From contig DGHK01000045.1 in the NCBI GenBank assembly GCA_002392655.1, forward strand, positions 1-26,504: a stretch of 26,504 bases of DNA. The letters are read 5' to 3'. The stretch comes from Lachnospiraceae bacterium UBA3850 (lineage in GTDB: Bacteria > Bacillota > Clostridia > Lachnospirales > Lachnospiraceae). Positions 16,738-25,387 of the stretch are shown in pieces. The notes beneath the pieces were generated by a model. It searched no databases. It was not told where the DNA came from and saw nothing but the letters and a program-made list of their open reading frames with translations. The translations under genes were made by a program, and so were the position numbers. Every line of letters starts with the position of its first letter. The first letter of the stretch is position 1.

Positions 16738-17397
16738 TTATTCCGCTTCTTTCTTTAACTGAATTATCTTGTCAACAACCTCAGGAATATCCATATCAGA
16801 TGTGTCCAGATATACTGCATCCTCAGCCTGCTTGAGAGGAGCTATATCTCGATTCATATCCTGGTAATCTCTCTGCTCTATTCCTTTTTTTATTTCTTCA
16901 AGATCAGGGTTCTCACCATGAAGCTGAAGCTCTTTATATCTTCTCTCCGCTCTGACATCTACAGAAGCTGTAAGGTATATCTTGAGCTCTGCATTTGGAA
17001 GTATATTTGTTCCGATATCACGTCCATCCATTATGACATCATTCTTTGCCGCGATATCTCTCTGAAGATCAAGAAGCTTTGCTCTGACAGGAGCAAGCGC
17101 GGAGGATGTAGATGCCATCTTTCCCACCTTCTCACTTCTTATCTCTGTAGAAACATCCTGAAGATTTAAAAATACATGCTGAACATTGTTTTCATAAACG
17201 ATGTTGATATTGATATTATCAAGTGCCGACTTAAGAGCTGCTTCATCATTTATATCTGTATCATTATCCAGAAGATAAAGTGCGATGGCTCTGTACATTG
17301 CTCCGGTATCAACATAGATAAATCCAAGCTCTTTAGCTGCAAGTCTCGCTATAGTACTTTTTCCTGCTCCGGCAGGTCCGTCAACTGCAATATTCAT
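16738..17397 (-). CDS. cmk: Cytidylate kinase
   Basis: Cmk phosphorylates CMP and dCMP to the diphosphates. The 219-residue product starts NIAVDGPAGAGKST with the P-loop at 7-15, and has YVDTGAMYRAIAL (28-40), MDGRDIGTNILPNA, and the Arg-rich LID (RAERRYKELQ), all typical. GGGGG precedes the ATG by about seven bases. It is followed after four bases by ispH-rpsA, the usual clostridial order. Upstream lies a possible extended -10 promoter; the neighbour on that side is the response regulator gene. Confidence 0.97.
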   Translation of the reverse strand: MNIAVDGPAGAGKSTIARLAAKELGFIYVDTGAMYRAIALYLLDNDTDINDEAALKSALDNININIVYENNVQHVFLNLQDVSTEIRSEKVGKMASTSSALAPVRAKLLDLQRDIAAKNDVIMDGRDIGTNILPNAELKIYLTASVDVRAERRYKELQLHGENPDLEEIKKGIEQRDYQDMNRDIAPLKQAEDAVYLDTSDMDIPEVVDKIIQLKKEAE

Positions 17398-17436
17398 ATA
17401 AAACCCCCATTAATTAATAATTGTCTCAACTTAGCT

Positions 17437-17445
17437 ATTTTAACA
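17437..17445 (-). promoter_or_regulatory. Possible extended -10 promoter of cmk
   Basis: Minus strand TGTTAAAAT in the 81-base gap between the response regulator gene and cmk: a TGn motif joined to TAAAAT (17437-17442). No -35 match at 16-18 bases. No terminator hairpin is clear in this gap, so read-through from the cassette is also possible. Confidence 0.35.
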
Positions 17446-17478
17446 TATTCTTGAGCTTTTAGGTAGTGTTCTTTTTTC

Positions 17479-18120
17479 TCATTTACGTCCGGTCAGATAA
17501 TAAACTGCAAGTGCTGTCCTATGCGAAAGTCCTTCCTTTGAAAGAATCGTAGTTATATAATTCTTTACCGTACCTTCAGATATAAACAGCTTTTCTGCTA
17601 TCTCTTTATTAGAAAGCCCTTCGGCAACTGCCTTAATTATTTCAAGCTCCCTTGGAGAATATACTGATTCATCAAACCCTGAGGATGCTCCTCCGGAATC
17701 TGACGTTCCTTTTCCTGTAAGTGATTCAAGGATATTCTCCTCCATGACACCGGTTCCGTAATAAACAGACTTGATCATCTGCTTCAGATGCTCCGGAGTA
17801 TGATTCTTGATCAGATATCCCTTTGCACCTGCAACAAGCGCGTCGCGAACCAGATCATCATCATCAAAGGTAGTGAGTATCAAAACCTTTCCAAGCCCCC
17901 TCTCAACTATCTCCTTGGTGGCTTCTATTCCATCCATTACCGGCATTTGAATATCCATGAGGAAAACATCAGGTGCATCTTTCTCGGCTATTTCTATAGC
18001 CTCTCTACCGTTCGAAGCACTTCCGAGAACCTCAAATTCATCGTCAACATCAAGTATTATTTTCATTCCGTCACGAACAAAATCACTATCATCCGCTATA
18101 ATAACTCTTATCTTGTCCAT
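17479..18120 (-). CDS. NarL/LuxR-family response regulator
   Basis: A DNA-binding response regulator of 213 residues. The receiver domain has the acidic pair Asp10-Asp11, phospho-acceptor Asp56 (FLMDIQMPVMDG), the Thr of ILTTFDDDD and the Lys of GAKGYLIKNHTPE. The C-terminal LuxR-type helix-turn-helix is clear: YSPRELEIIKAVAEGLSNKE, then LFISEGTVKNYITTILSKEG. An in-frame ATG exists at 18153, but GGAAGGG sits at the right distance before the ATG at 18118-18120, and the receiver begins there, so I use that start. It follows its sensor kinase by 32 bases and very probably controls the ABC cassette it belongs to. Confidence 0.92.
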   Translation of the reverse strand: MDKIRVIIADDSDFVRDGMKIILDVDDEFEVLGSASNGREAIEIAEKDAPDVFLMDIQMPVMDGIEATKEIVERGLGKVLILTTFDDDDLVRDALVAGAKGYLIKNHTPEHLKQMIKSVYYGTGVMEENILESLTGKGTSDSGGASSGFDESVYSPRELEIIKAVAEGLSNKEIAEKLFISEGTVKNYITTILSKEGLSHRTALAVYYLTGRK

Positions 18121-18152
18121 ATATATCCCTTCCCATTTCAGAAAACAGTTCA

Positions 18153-19319
18153 TTATTCAGATTCCGGTAGAGGAATCAGCATATTTACAGTAAATCCGGC
18201 TTCTGTCTCAAAACTCACAGTTCCACCAACCGTTCTGATGCGTTGCCGCATACCGGCTATACCCATACCATCCTCAACAGACTTACAACCTATGCCATCA
18301 TCACTCACTAGACACCTGATCATCTTATTCATAACTATTATTTTTATATCTATTTGTTTACATTTAGCATATTTCATGGAATTTGAAACAGCCTCATAAG
18401 TATTATCCAGTATTATCTCCCATATATCGTCAGGGATTACAGCCGTATCTCCATCTATACTAAGCTCGGTTTCAACCCCCTTATTATTCGAATCTTCACA
18501 TAATTTATAAAGCTGAACCATAGCATATTCATTTTTCTTAGGTCTTTCCTTTCGAAGAATAGCTCTTATCTCGTCCATTCCTGTCCTGAGCTGGTCTATA
18601 ACCGCCTGTATCATACTTCTGGATTTTTCGGGATCCTTTTCCATAAGAATCTTAACACCCTCAAGCTGATATATGGAACCATTTATATTGTGGCCAAGTT
18701 TATCATGAAGCGTTTGAGAAAGAGCAGCTCTCTCTTCGAGTATTTGATTCTCAGCCTGCAAAATACTTCTTCTTACCTCTGCTTTTGCTGCATGTTCACG
18801 ATCACGCATATCTCTTTTAAGCCCCTGTTCAAGCACGAGGTCCTCCATCATACGTTTCTGATAAGATGATACTATAAACTCATGCTGCACATATATAGTT
18901 GAAAGGAGTAAGGCAACAAGGAATCTGGTCATAAAATCCACAGATACAGGAATGAATGCCATAAAAATAAGGAGTATATACCATACAAAGCTGACACGAG
19001 GAAACAAAGTAAGTATCTCGTATGAAGTAAAGAACCCCAGCAGTATGAAGCTGTCTCCGCCAATCTTAAAAATCATTAGATATAGCAGGACAGCTGGGAT
19101 AAGGATTATACGCTTGACCTTAAGAGAGCATATCTCCTTTACTGACATCAGTCCTATATATAACGAAACAAGCAGGAGTATCTCCAGTGATACTCCTGTC
19201 TTATCCATAATTATTTTTTCATTTTTCATGTACATGCCGATGAAACCGGAAACACTCAAGATCAGCATCAGGGCAAGTCTCACAACAACGAAATAATTGT
19301 TCTTTAACCGTTCATTCAT
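18153..19319 (-). CDS. Membrane sensor histidine kinase (HisKA_3/DesK type)
   Basis: A 388-residue sensor kinase that phosphorylates the response regulator encoded directly after it. Residues of about 8-150 form six membrane segments with almost no outer loops, so the signal is likely in the membrane. A coiled coil (155-200) leads to the dimerisation domain with the phospho-acceptor His205 in LSQTLHDKLGHNI. The ATPase domain has the N-box EAVSNSMKYAK (310-320), DDGIGC (340-345) and GMGIAGMRQRI (351-361). Lack of an extracellular sensor is typical of kinases that sense membrane state or work with an ABC transporter. It starts 36 bases after the second permease. Confidence 0.92.
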   Translation of the reverse strand: MNERLKNNYFVVVRLALMLILSVSGFIGMYMKNEKIIMDKTGVSLEILLLVSLYIGLMSVKEICSLKVKRIILIPAVLLYLMIFKIGGDSFILLGFFTSYEILTLFPRVSFVWYILLIFMAFIPVSVDFMTRFLVALLLSTIYVQHEFIVSSYQKRMMEDLVLEQGLKRDMRDREHAAKAEVRRSILQAENQILEERAALSQTLHDKLGHNINGSIYQLEGVKILMEKDPEKSRSMIQAVIDQLRTGMDEIRAILRKERPKKNEYAMVQLYKLCEDSNNKGVETELSIDGDTAVIPDDIWEIILDNTYEAVSNSMKYAKCKQIDIKIIVMNKMIRCLVSDDGIGCKSVEDGMGIAGMRQRIRTVGGTVSFETEAGFTVNMLIPLPESE

Positions 19320-19355
19320 AATAGTTATCCGAATTATATAGTCTGTTCTACCATA

Positions 19356-20615
19356 TTACTCATCTCCGGTTCTCATCTTGATTCCGACAGTTCCGAGTCC
19401 AAGTATTATGATGAGAAATGCTACTGTTACACATAATAACATAATCCAGGCATTATTGTCTCCTACAAATAGCTTTTCAGAGCCATCAACGAACCACTTC
19501 TGAGGCATCATATACGAAAGCATCTTCACTCCCTTTGAGGTATTCTCAAGTGGGAAGTATAATCCGGACAACATACTGGACATACTCCATAGTGTAAATG
19601 CAGCTATATTCGCTCCCATTACATTACCTATAAGAATTCCAAGCAGCAGGCTAAGTGAACAGAAAATGATTCCCATCAGGAAAACCACACCGAGAAGCTC
19701 TGCTCTGTTCATTCCCATTTCACTACTGTCTATAAAGAATGTGCATATTGAAAGAATACTTGAAAGAATAACCGAAATGATTATTCCAACGATAAACTTA
19801 GCCGCAAAGTACGATCCACTTGACTTTCCTGTAAGCTTAATCCTTGTAAGAACATCATTATTTTGTTCCTTTATCACACCATGTGCTACAAATATTCCGC
19901 AGAACACAAAACCAAGAGTCAAAAATGAAAATGCATAACCCAGATTTGTTCTTTTATTTATCTGATCTTCCGTCAGATCAACACCGCTTTTCATTTTAAA
20001 TGTAACTATATTTTTCTTTGGCATATGAGAGTTTACTTCTTCGAGATAAGCAATTATCGCATCCGCATCATCGGTACCCATACTATCTGCTGCCGAACTG
20101 ATCTTTGCTATATTCTTCTTAACCTTATCCTCGAGAAGATCATATCTCTCATCATCAGACATAACATATATTGTAAGCGAGTCAGTTGTGTCGCCTGAAA
20201 CTACATCCTTATTAAATCCACTTCCGATATAGAAGTATGCTCCCATGCGATCATTTTGACCGTCTATATCAGATCTCTTATCAGCTTCCTCTATAGTCAT
20301 GCCATCAGCTTTTACACGACAGACCTCAAACATACCTGCTTCTGAGATATCCTTAAGCATATAATCAGCAAGTTTGCTGTTTGAAGCATCATAAACCTTT
20401 ACAACAAAGCGTCCATCCTTACCATAGTAAGCAACCTTAGTGTTTATATCATCAAGCTCAATAACCTTCGCTATATTATCATCTATATAATAAGCATTAT
20501 AGTCCTGATGGATATTCAAAATGAAAGTTGCCAGTATAGGCATAGAAATCATAAAAAACCAGAATCCGACATTTCTGAAAAGAAGCTTTAAAGTTGTCTT
20601 AATTATCTCACTCAT
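19356..20615 (-). CDS. ABC-2 type transporter permease (second)
   Basis: A 419-residue permease with one N-terminal membrane segment (about 16-34), a large outer loop of about 190 residues, and five or six membrane segments at the C-terminal half, the layout of ABC-2 export permeases. The reading frame could start upstream at 20663, but AGGAGAGAGAAGG places the start at the ATG at 20613-20615, which overlaps the stop of the first permease by four bases (ATGA). With the sister permease and the ATPase it forms a heterodimeric exporter. Substrate unknown; relatives export antibiotics, lipids or sodium (NatAB). Confidence 0.88.
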   Translation of the reverse strand: MSEIIKTTLKLLFRNVGFWFFMISMPILATFILNIHQDYNAYYIDDNIAKVIELDDINTKVAYYGKDGRFVVKVYDASNSKLADYMLKDISEAGMFEVCRVKADGMTIEEADKRSDIDGQNDRMGAYFYIGSGFNKDVVSGDTTDSLTIYVMSDDERYDLLEDKVKKNIAKISSAADSMGTDDADAIIAYLEEVNSHMPKKNIVTFKMKSGVDLTEDQINKRTNLGYAFSFLTLGFVFCGIFVAHGVIKEQNNDVLTRIKLTGKSSGSYFAAKFIVGIIISVILSSILSICTFFIDSSEMGMNRAELLGVVFLMGIIFCSLSLLLGILIGNVMGANIAAFTLWSMSSMLSGLYFPLENTSKGVKMLSYMMPQKWFVDGSEKLFVGDNNAWIMLLCVTVAFLIIILGLGTVGIKMRTGDE

Positions 20616-21682
20616 ACCTTCTCTCTCCTCATCTTTGCCACACCTATAGAAAGTGCTGAACATACTGCAAATATAACTCCTGAAACGATTACAGACTTAA
20701 CTACATAATCACTTTTACCCATACACGATAATTCAACCAGCGCTCTATTACCATAGTAAATCGGTGACAGTTGCTTAAGAAACTCAGGATGTGCTGAAAA
20801 CATATAAGTTTCAAAGCTTCCTCCGAAGAATCCCATAAACCAGACTACTGCAAATGATATAATGATTGTTGCAAGCATGCTGTTTGTTATGTAATAGATA
20901 AGAAGTTCCATAGCAGTCGCTGCCATAATCATAAGAAGCACCACCATTGCAGACTGAAGCAGACTCCCAAAGTGTACTCCCAGGAATACTGTTAATATAG
21001 TTCCACATATAAGAAGCCCTAAGAATACTGATACAACTATAGGGATAAATTTTGCCAGATACTGCTTAGTATAGGATATATCACATATACTATATCTCTT
21101 ACCCAGTTTATATTTCTTCTCACTTATGAATATACCGGCGCCACAGACTATAGCACACCATCCAAAATATATCACCTCTATGATTCCGTAATAATCAGTA
21201 GAATTAACTGCCGGAATAAACTCCGGATGCTTAACACTTAGCTCCTTTGCTTCCGCTTTATTAGTTAATTGGTCAGTCGGTGCATCATTTATATTTGCAA
21301 ATATATATTCAAGCACCTGGCCTTCGGCCTTTTCATCTTCATTTTCATATATGGTGTACTCATTCTTTCCGAATTCAACAAAGCCTCCAAGACTATGTTC
21401 AGCTATTAATGTCTTGGGATCACCAGCTTTATACTCTATAAAGCTGATTCCCTTTTCTTTACATTTTTCACTAAGCTGATCTATATAACTGCTAAATTCA
21501 CTATCATCCTCTAACCTGTATCCCACACTGAAGGAATCAACTCCCTTGTAACTATCCATAAGTGTTGAAAATGCACTGATAAGTACTGCCGCCACAATTG
21601 TAGGAGCAAGTATATAGAGCACGATATTTGTTATGCTTCTGCACATTATTTTGAAATTATTTTTTACTAAATACCTGATCAT
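20612..21682 (-). CDS. ABC-2 type transporter permease (first)
   Basis: A 356-residue permease. Membrane segments lie at about 18-40, 166-187, 213-233, 243-264, 270-288 and 328-348, with a long outer loop (41-165). This is the same architecture as the next gene, though the two sequences are clearly diverged. GGTGAAAG precedes the ATG. It starts 25 bases after the ATPase gene and overlaps the second permease by four bases, so the three are made together as one exporter. Confidence 0.88.
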   Translation of the reverse strand: MIRYLVKNNFKIMCRSITNIVLYILAPTIVAAVLISAFSTLMDSYKGVDSFSVGYRLEDDSEFSSYIDQLSEKCKEKGISFIEYKAGDPKTLIAEHSLGGFVEFGKNEYTIYENEDEKAEGQVLEYIFANINDAPTDQLTNKAEAKELSVKHPEFIPAVNSTDYYGIIEVIYFGWCAIVCGAGIFISEKKYKLGKRYSICDISYTKQYLAKFIPIVVSVFLGLLICGTILTVFLGVHFGSLLQSAMVVLLMIMAATAMELLIYYITNSMLATIIISFAVVWFMGFFGGSFETYMFSAHPEFLKQLSPIYYGNRALVELSCMGKSDYVVKSVIVSGVIFAVCSALSIGVAKMRREKV

Positions 21683-21707
21683 TTTCTTTCACCCGACTTA
21701 TATATGA

Positions 21708-22478
21708 TTAATAATCTCTGAGCTTCTTTCCTGTAAGAGTCAGGAATACTTCTTCAAGTGTTACCTTCGATGTATCATCAACCACCAGCTTCTTCAACTC
21801 CTCGCTTGTACCGCTTGCTATGACTTTACCATTATCCATAATAGCTATTCTATCGCAGATAGCCTCAACCTCTTCCATATAATGACTGGTATATATGATT
21901 GTTGCTCCATTCTTGTTTGACTGCTTGATCTTCTCCAGGATAAAGTTACGTGATTGTGGATCGATACCAACTGTCGGCTCATCGAAAATAAGAAGATCCG
22001 GATGATGTCCGATAGCACATGCTATATTGAGTCTCCTCTTCATTCCACCTGAGAAGTTTTTAGCATATTCATTTCTTCTTTCAGATAAGCCTACATAATC
22101 CAGCGATTCATCTATCCTGTCCTTCAGCTCAGAACCTTTTATTCCATAAAGCGAAGTAAAGAGTTCAACATTCTCCCAGGCCTTAAGACTTCCGTGTATA
22201 GCCAGATCCTGTGGTATGAATCCAAGCTTGGAACTTAGCTCCTTACGATTCTTTCTGAAATCCTTGCCACAGAACTCTACATTCCCGAGTGTCGGCTTTA
22301 CGATATTACAGATCATATTCATAGTGGTACTTTTTCCGGCACCATTCGGTCCGAGAAGACCGAAGATCTCGCCCTTTCTGATTTCTAGACTCAGATTATC
22401 AACCACCGTATTACTCCCGTATTTTTTTGTCAGATCATTTGTTCTGAGGATTACTTCAGCCTGTGTATCTTTACTCAT
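21708..22478 (-). CDS. ABC transporter ATP-binding protein (NatA/CcmA type)
   Basis: The ATPase of the exporter, 256 residues. Walker A GPNGAGKS (43-50), Q-loop GFIPQD, signature FSGGMKRRLNIA (142-153), Walker B LLIFDEPTVGID (162-173) and the switch His199 (SHYMEE) are all present, so it should be active. The sequence type is that of ABC-2 exporters (drug, lantibiotic or Na+ export). AAAGGAC precedes the ATG. It is the first gene of the five-gene cassette; upstream is a 187-base gap holding a -10 box, a dyad and the terminator of the previous gene. Confidence 0.93.
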   Translation of the reverse strand: MSKDTQAEVILRTNDLTKKYGSNTVVDNLSLEIRKGEIFGLLGPNGAGKSTTMNMICNIVKPTLGNVEFCGKDFRKNRKELSSKLGFIPQDLAIHGSLKAWENVELFTSLYGIKGSELKDRIDESLDYVGLSERRNEYAKNFSGGMKRRLNIACAIGHHPDLLIFDEPTVGIDPQSRNFILEKIKQSNKNGATIIYTSHYMEEVEAICDRIAIMDNGKVIASGTSEELKKLVVDDTSKVTLEEVFLTLTGKKLRDY

Positions 22479-22521
22479 TTTTTTGTCCTTTCGTATATAA
22501 CATATGTTTTCATCTTCTGTG

Positions 22522-22527
22522 ATTATA
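22522..22527 (-). promoter_or_regulatory. -10 box of the ABC/two-component cassette
   Basis: A perfect TATAAT on the minus strand, about 43 bases before the ATPase start. No good -35 exists at 16-18 bases (AACTAA or CAACTA), which fits a promoter that needs an activator. Confidence 0.5.
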
Positions 22528-22577
22528 ATATCAACTTCCTAATTTTAGTTGTAGTGAGAAAAGAAATAACTTATATA

Positions 22578-22589
22578 TGACTTTAGTCA
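22578..22589. promoter_or_regulatory. Perfect dyad, possible response-regulator site
   Basis: TGACTTTAGTCA: five-base arms TGACT/AGTCA around TT. Its centre lies about 60 bases upstream of the -10 box, a usual place for an activator of the NarL/LuxR type, and the cassette encodes such a regulator. Short palindromes occur by chance, so this is tentative. Confidence 0.3.
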
Positions 22590-22598
22590 CATTTAAAA

Positions 22599-22629
22599 AT
22601 GACAAATGAGGAAAAAACTCATTTGTCAT
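22599..22629 (-). terminator. Terminator after the flavoprotein gene
   Basis: ATGACAAATGAG (22599-22610) and CTCATTTGTCAT (22618-22629) form a perfect 12-base-pair stem with a seven-base loop; the minus strand then reads TTTTAA directly after the stem. The plus strand has TTTTTT a few bases beyond, so it may act in both directions. It isolates the ABC cassette from the upstream genes. Confidence 0.85.
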
Positions 22630-22665
22630 CATTTTTTGATATATATATAGTTAAAAAAGCCCTGA

Positions 22666-23979
22666 TCACTCAGCCGCCATATACCCCGTCGACCAGGCGA
22701 TCTGCAGATTAAAGCCGCCGGTAAGAGCATCGCAGTCTATCACCTCACCTGCAACTCTCAAGCTCTTTATCCTTTTAAGCTCCATATTCTGAGGATTTAT
22801 CTCTTTAACAGACACTCCACCTCCGGAGATTATGGCTTCATCAAAGCCCCTTAATCCGCTTATGGTAAGTGTAAAATGTTTAAGCTGCATTAAAAGCTGT
22901 TGTCTCTCTTCAGCAGTTATACTGTTTATCTTCTTATCCGGTCTGATACCGCACCTTTTTATTATTACAGGAATCATAAGCCTAGGAAGCAGCTTTCCAA
23001 GTGAATTCTGGAAATCACGATTATGAAATTCTTCAAAATCCCTAAGAATCCTTTTATCCAGCTCCTCTTCGGAAAGAGCAGGTTTCAGGTCTATCTCAAG
23101 CTTTAAGTTGACATTCTTTAATAGATTTAAATTTTTCTCGTCATATATAAATCTGCTGATATATGAAGAAGCTGACAGGCAAAGCGGCCCACTCACCCCA
23201 AAATGAGTAAATAGCATCTCACCCATATCCTCATACAGAACCTTATTCTTTTTGAGTGACGGGTAATTCTCCTTAAGTGCTGTAACCCGAACTGACACAT
23301 TTTTAAGAGACAGCCCCATCATCTCACCCGGATATTCTTCAAACGTCTCAAGAGGAACTAGTGACGGTCTGACAGCAGATACTTTTATTCCATACTTACT
23401 CAGAAAATCAAAGCCATCACCTGTAGAACCGGTTGCAGCATAAGACTTTCCTCCTGTAGCAATTACTATCACATCAGCCTGAAGCAGCTCTGAATCAGTC
23501 CCACTTCTTACTCTGACTCCGGTAGCTATATATTCATACTTATCTTTTGCATCATCAGGGGTATAGGGGTTAATTATCACTTCCTTTACTGTTGTATTAT
23601 ATCTGACATCAATCCTCCTCTTCTTAAGTTGATTCTCAAGCGCCTTTATGATATCTGAAGAATGATCCGACTGCGGAAAGACCCTGTTTCCCCTTTCTGT
23701 TTTAAGCTTTACGCCCCAGCTTTCAAAATCATTCATAACGCTGTATTGATTATAAGAATATATGGCACTATAAAGAAACTTAGGATTTGAGATAACATTT
23801 TTTAGAAATGTTTCCTCATCCGAAGCATTTGTTACATTGCATCGTCCTTTCCCGGTTATATAGAGCTTTCTTCCGGGTCTGTCATTCTTTTCAATTAAAG
23901 TAACCTTATATCGTTCAGATGCCTTGATGGCACACAGCATTCCTGCGGCACCTGCCCCGATAACTATCATCTTTTTCAT
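22666..23979 (-). CDS. HI0933/YhiN-family FAD-binding oxidoreductase
   Basis: A 437-residue flavoprotein of the HI0933 (BaiN/YhiN) family; the true reaction is uncertain although some members are annotated as aminoacetone oxidase. The FAD-binding GAGAAG motif (8-13) follows the first strand, then ITGKGRCNVTN (41-51), the family hallmark, VIVIATGGKSYAATGSTGDG in the middle and the C-terminal DALTGGFNLQIAWSTGYMAA. The frame is open to 24018, but AGAGGAAA places the start at the ATG at 23977-23979, 13 bases after the NlpC/P60 stop. In many Clostridia this gene precedes cmk; here the ABC/two-component cassette lies between them. Confidence 0.9.
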   Translation of the reverse strand: MKKMIVIGAGAAGMLCAIKASERYKVTLIEKNDRPGRKLYITGKGRCNVTNASDEETFLKNVISNPKFLYSAIYSYNQYSVMNDFESWGVKLKTERGNRVFPQSDHSSDIIKALENQLKKRRIDVRYNTTVKEVIINPYTPDDAKDKYEYIATGVRVRSGTDSELLQADVIVIATGGKSYAATGSTGDGFDFLSKYGIKVSAVRPSLVPLETFEEYPGEMMGLSLKNVSVRVTALKENYPSLKKNKVLYEDMGEMLFTHFGVSGPLCLSASSYISRFIYDEKNLNLLKNVNLKLEIDLKPALSEEELDKRILRDFEEFHNRDFQNSLGKLLPRLMIPVIIKRCGIRPDKKINSITAEERQQLLMQLKHFTLTISGLRGFDEAIISGGGVSVKEINPQNMELKRIKSLRVAGEVIDCDALTGGFNLQIAWSTGYMAAE

Positions 23980-23992
23980 ATTTTCCTCTGAA

Positions 23993-25375
23993 TCAGTTAC
24001 AGCTTCTGAATGGAACAACCATATGATCGATAAGTTCGATCCATTTTTCGCCGTTTCTATTAGTTATATCAAGAGAATTAATTATAACACTCCTTATACG
24101 TCTCCCCTTACCATCAGGTCTGTTTGCAGAACTAACGTTATTTATAACATAGAAGCTTCCGTCCTCTTCACCAAGATAGAGAACAACATGTCCATTCATG
24201 ATGAGAAGCGCTCCAAGCGGAAGCTTCATAAGAAGTCCTTTTTTTTCATCAGCTTCCATAGTCTTAACATCTATGTTATATACAGGCATTGAAGCCTGAT
24301 ACTTTGTATTTTTTCCGATTTTCAACCCAAAGCATCTGTAAATATCCCATACATAACCGGAACAGTCTGTAGAATCCAGCATTCCACCCCAGCCATAGGT
24401 ATTTCCGAGCATATTCATAGCCACTTCAGCTATATTCTTGTAAGTAAGCGATAAGCTTCCTCTCCCGGCCTTTGCACTATAGGGGATCATAGCCATACTT
24501 CTGTTATAACTGCCATCCACTCTTCTCACAGGAAGCCATACAACATAATTAAAATAAGGTGCTCTCTCGGCGATAGTATCCGGCCACTCTGATTCGTTAA
24601 CCATTTTAAGTACAGTGCCCATAGTCAGAACTCGTTCGGATATCTCCGGCATAACTCTTGTTTTTGCTGTAACAACCTTATCTCCATAGATGATAAGTGA
24701 CTCATCATCTGTAATATCCCACGCTTCAAGCCATTCATTCTTATCAGCGCATAAAGCAATATCCGTAACAGGTACCCATCCGGAAACATATATACCCTTT
24801 GCGTAGCAAAACCTGCCGTCTGCAGAAGCATTATATATGACCAGTGGATCATTTACCTTGATTGAAGAAGAATACAGATAATCAAAATTGTAATCCCCTT
24901 CCTCATCAAGTATCATCATATCCGTCGGAAGTCCCCTGAACGACGTAAGCTTTGTAACTATGGCATATCTCACATCTTGAATACTCTTTGTATCAGGATT
25001 TAATATATTATTAATGGCCGTATCAAATGAATACACATCGAGCTTACTTCCATCCTCAGAATATAGCGCCTCTTCCTGCTCCAGATAAAAAGGAACAGTC
25101 ACTTCCTTTGCCTCTTTATAAAGCATGGTCTGTAAAGCCTCTGCATCATAAGAAGCTTCGAGAGTTTTTAAATCAGTAATACCACAATTCGAGGCAGCCA
25201 CTTTTTTATTTATTGTTTCAATTTCCTCAGGAGTAACAAGCAACATATCAGGAGCACTCTGCTTTTTATACCAAAAAGTCGCCTCTGACATCTCCTTTGA
25301 ACCTATTATAGACATATATTTATTCCTCATATAAAAGCTTAAAGCAGCACAACCGAGTACAGAAATTACATACAC
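23993..25375 (-). CDS. NlpC/P60 (C40) cysteine peptidase with SH3-like region
   Basis: A cell-wall endopeptidase of about 460 residues that should cleave within the peptide stems of peptidoglycan. Residues 30-130 resemble the N-terminal helical region of clostridial SH3/NlpC proteins (LLVTPEEIETINKKV). SH3-like segments follow (about 165-300). The NlpC/P60 domain has STDCSGYVWDIYRCFG with catalytic Cys338 and LIMNGHVVLYLGEED with His396. The 5' end is uncertain. The longest frame starts with GTG at 25375, right after an in-frame TAA and 12 bases from the terminator, with no ribosome binding site; this gives only a short hydrophobic stretch (about 3-15). The ATG at 25315 has GAGGAAT upstream but would lack any export signal. 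The gene may be 5' truncated. Confidence 0.82.
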   Translation of the reverse strand: MYVISVLGCAALSFYMRNKYMSIIGSKEMSEATFWYKKQSAPDMLLVTPEEIETINKKVAASNCGITDLKTLEASYDAEALQTMLYKEAKEVTVPFYLEQEEALYSEDGSKLDVYSFDTAINNILNPDTKSIQDVRYAIVTKLTSFRGLPTDMMILDEEGDYNFDYLYSSSIKVNDPLVIYNASADGRFCYAKGIYVSGWVPVTDIALCADKNEWLEAWDITDDESLIIYGDKVVTAKTRVMPEISERVLTMGTVLKMVNESEWPDTIAERAPYFNYVVWLPVRRVDGSYNRSMAMIPYSAKAGRGSLSLTYKNIAEVAMNMLGNTYGWGGMLDSTDCSGYVWDIYRCFGLKIGKNTKYQASMPVYNIDVKTMEADEKKGLLMKLPLGALLIMNGHVVLYLGEEDGSFYVINNVSSANRPDGKGRRIRSVIINSLDITNRNGEKWIELIDHMVVPFRSCN

Positions 25376-25387
25376 TTATAATAAACA

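Noticed and set aside
17398..17478. Possible terminator between the response regulator gene and cmk (GCTCAA/TTGAG)
   Set aside because: The arms are five bases and far apart with no U-tract after them.
17788..18399. 203-codon plus-strand open frame
   Set aside because: It lies fully antisense to the response regulator and sensor kinase genes, has no domain pattern and no promoter.
22630..22665. Mini-hairpin CTGA-GTGA-TCAG with a T6 run over the flavoprotein stop codon
   Set aside because: Only four base pairs; the strong terminator at 22599-22629 explains the 3' end better.
25367..25375. Lipobox-like VLGC near the NlpC/P60 N-terminus, suggesting a lipoprotein
   Set aside because: The Cys would be residue 9 with no charged n-region and too short a hydrophobic core for a lipoprotein signal.
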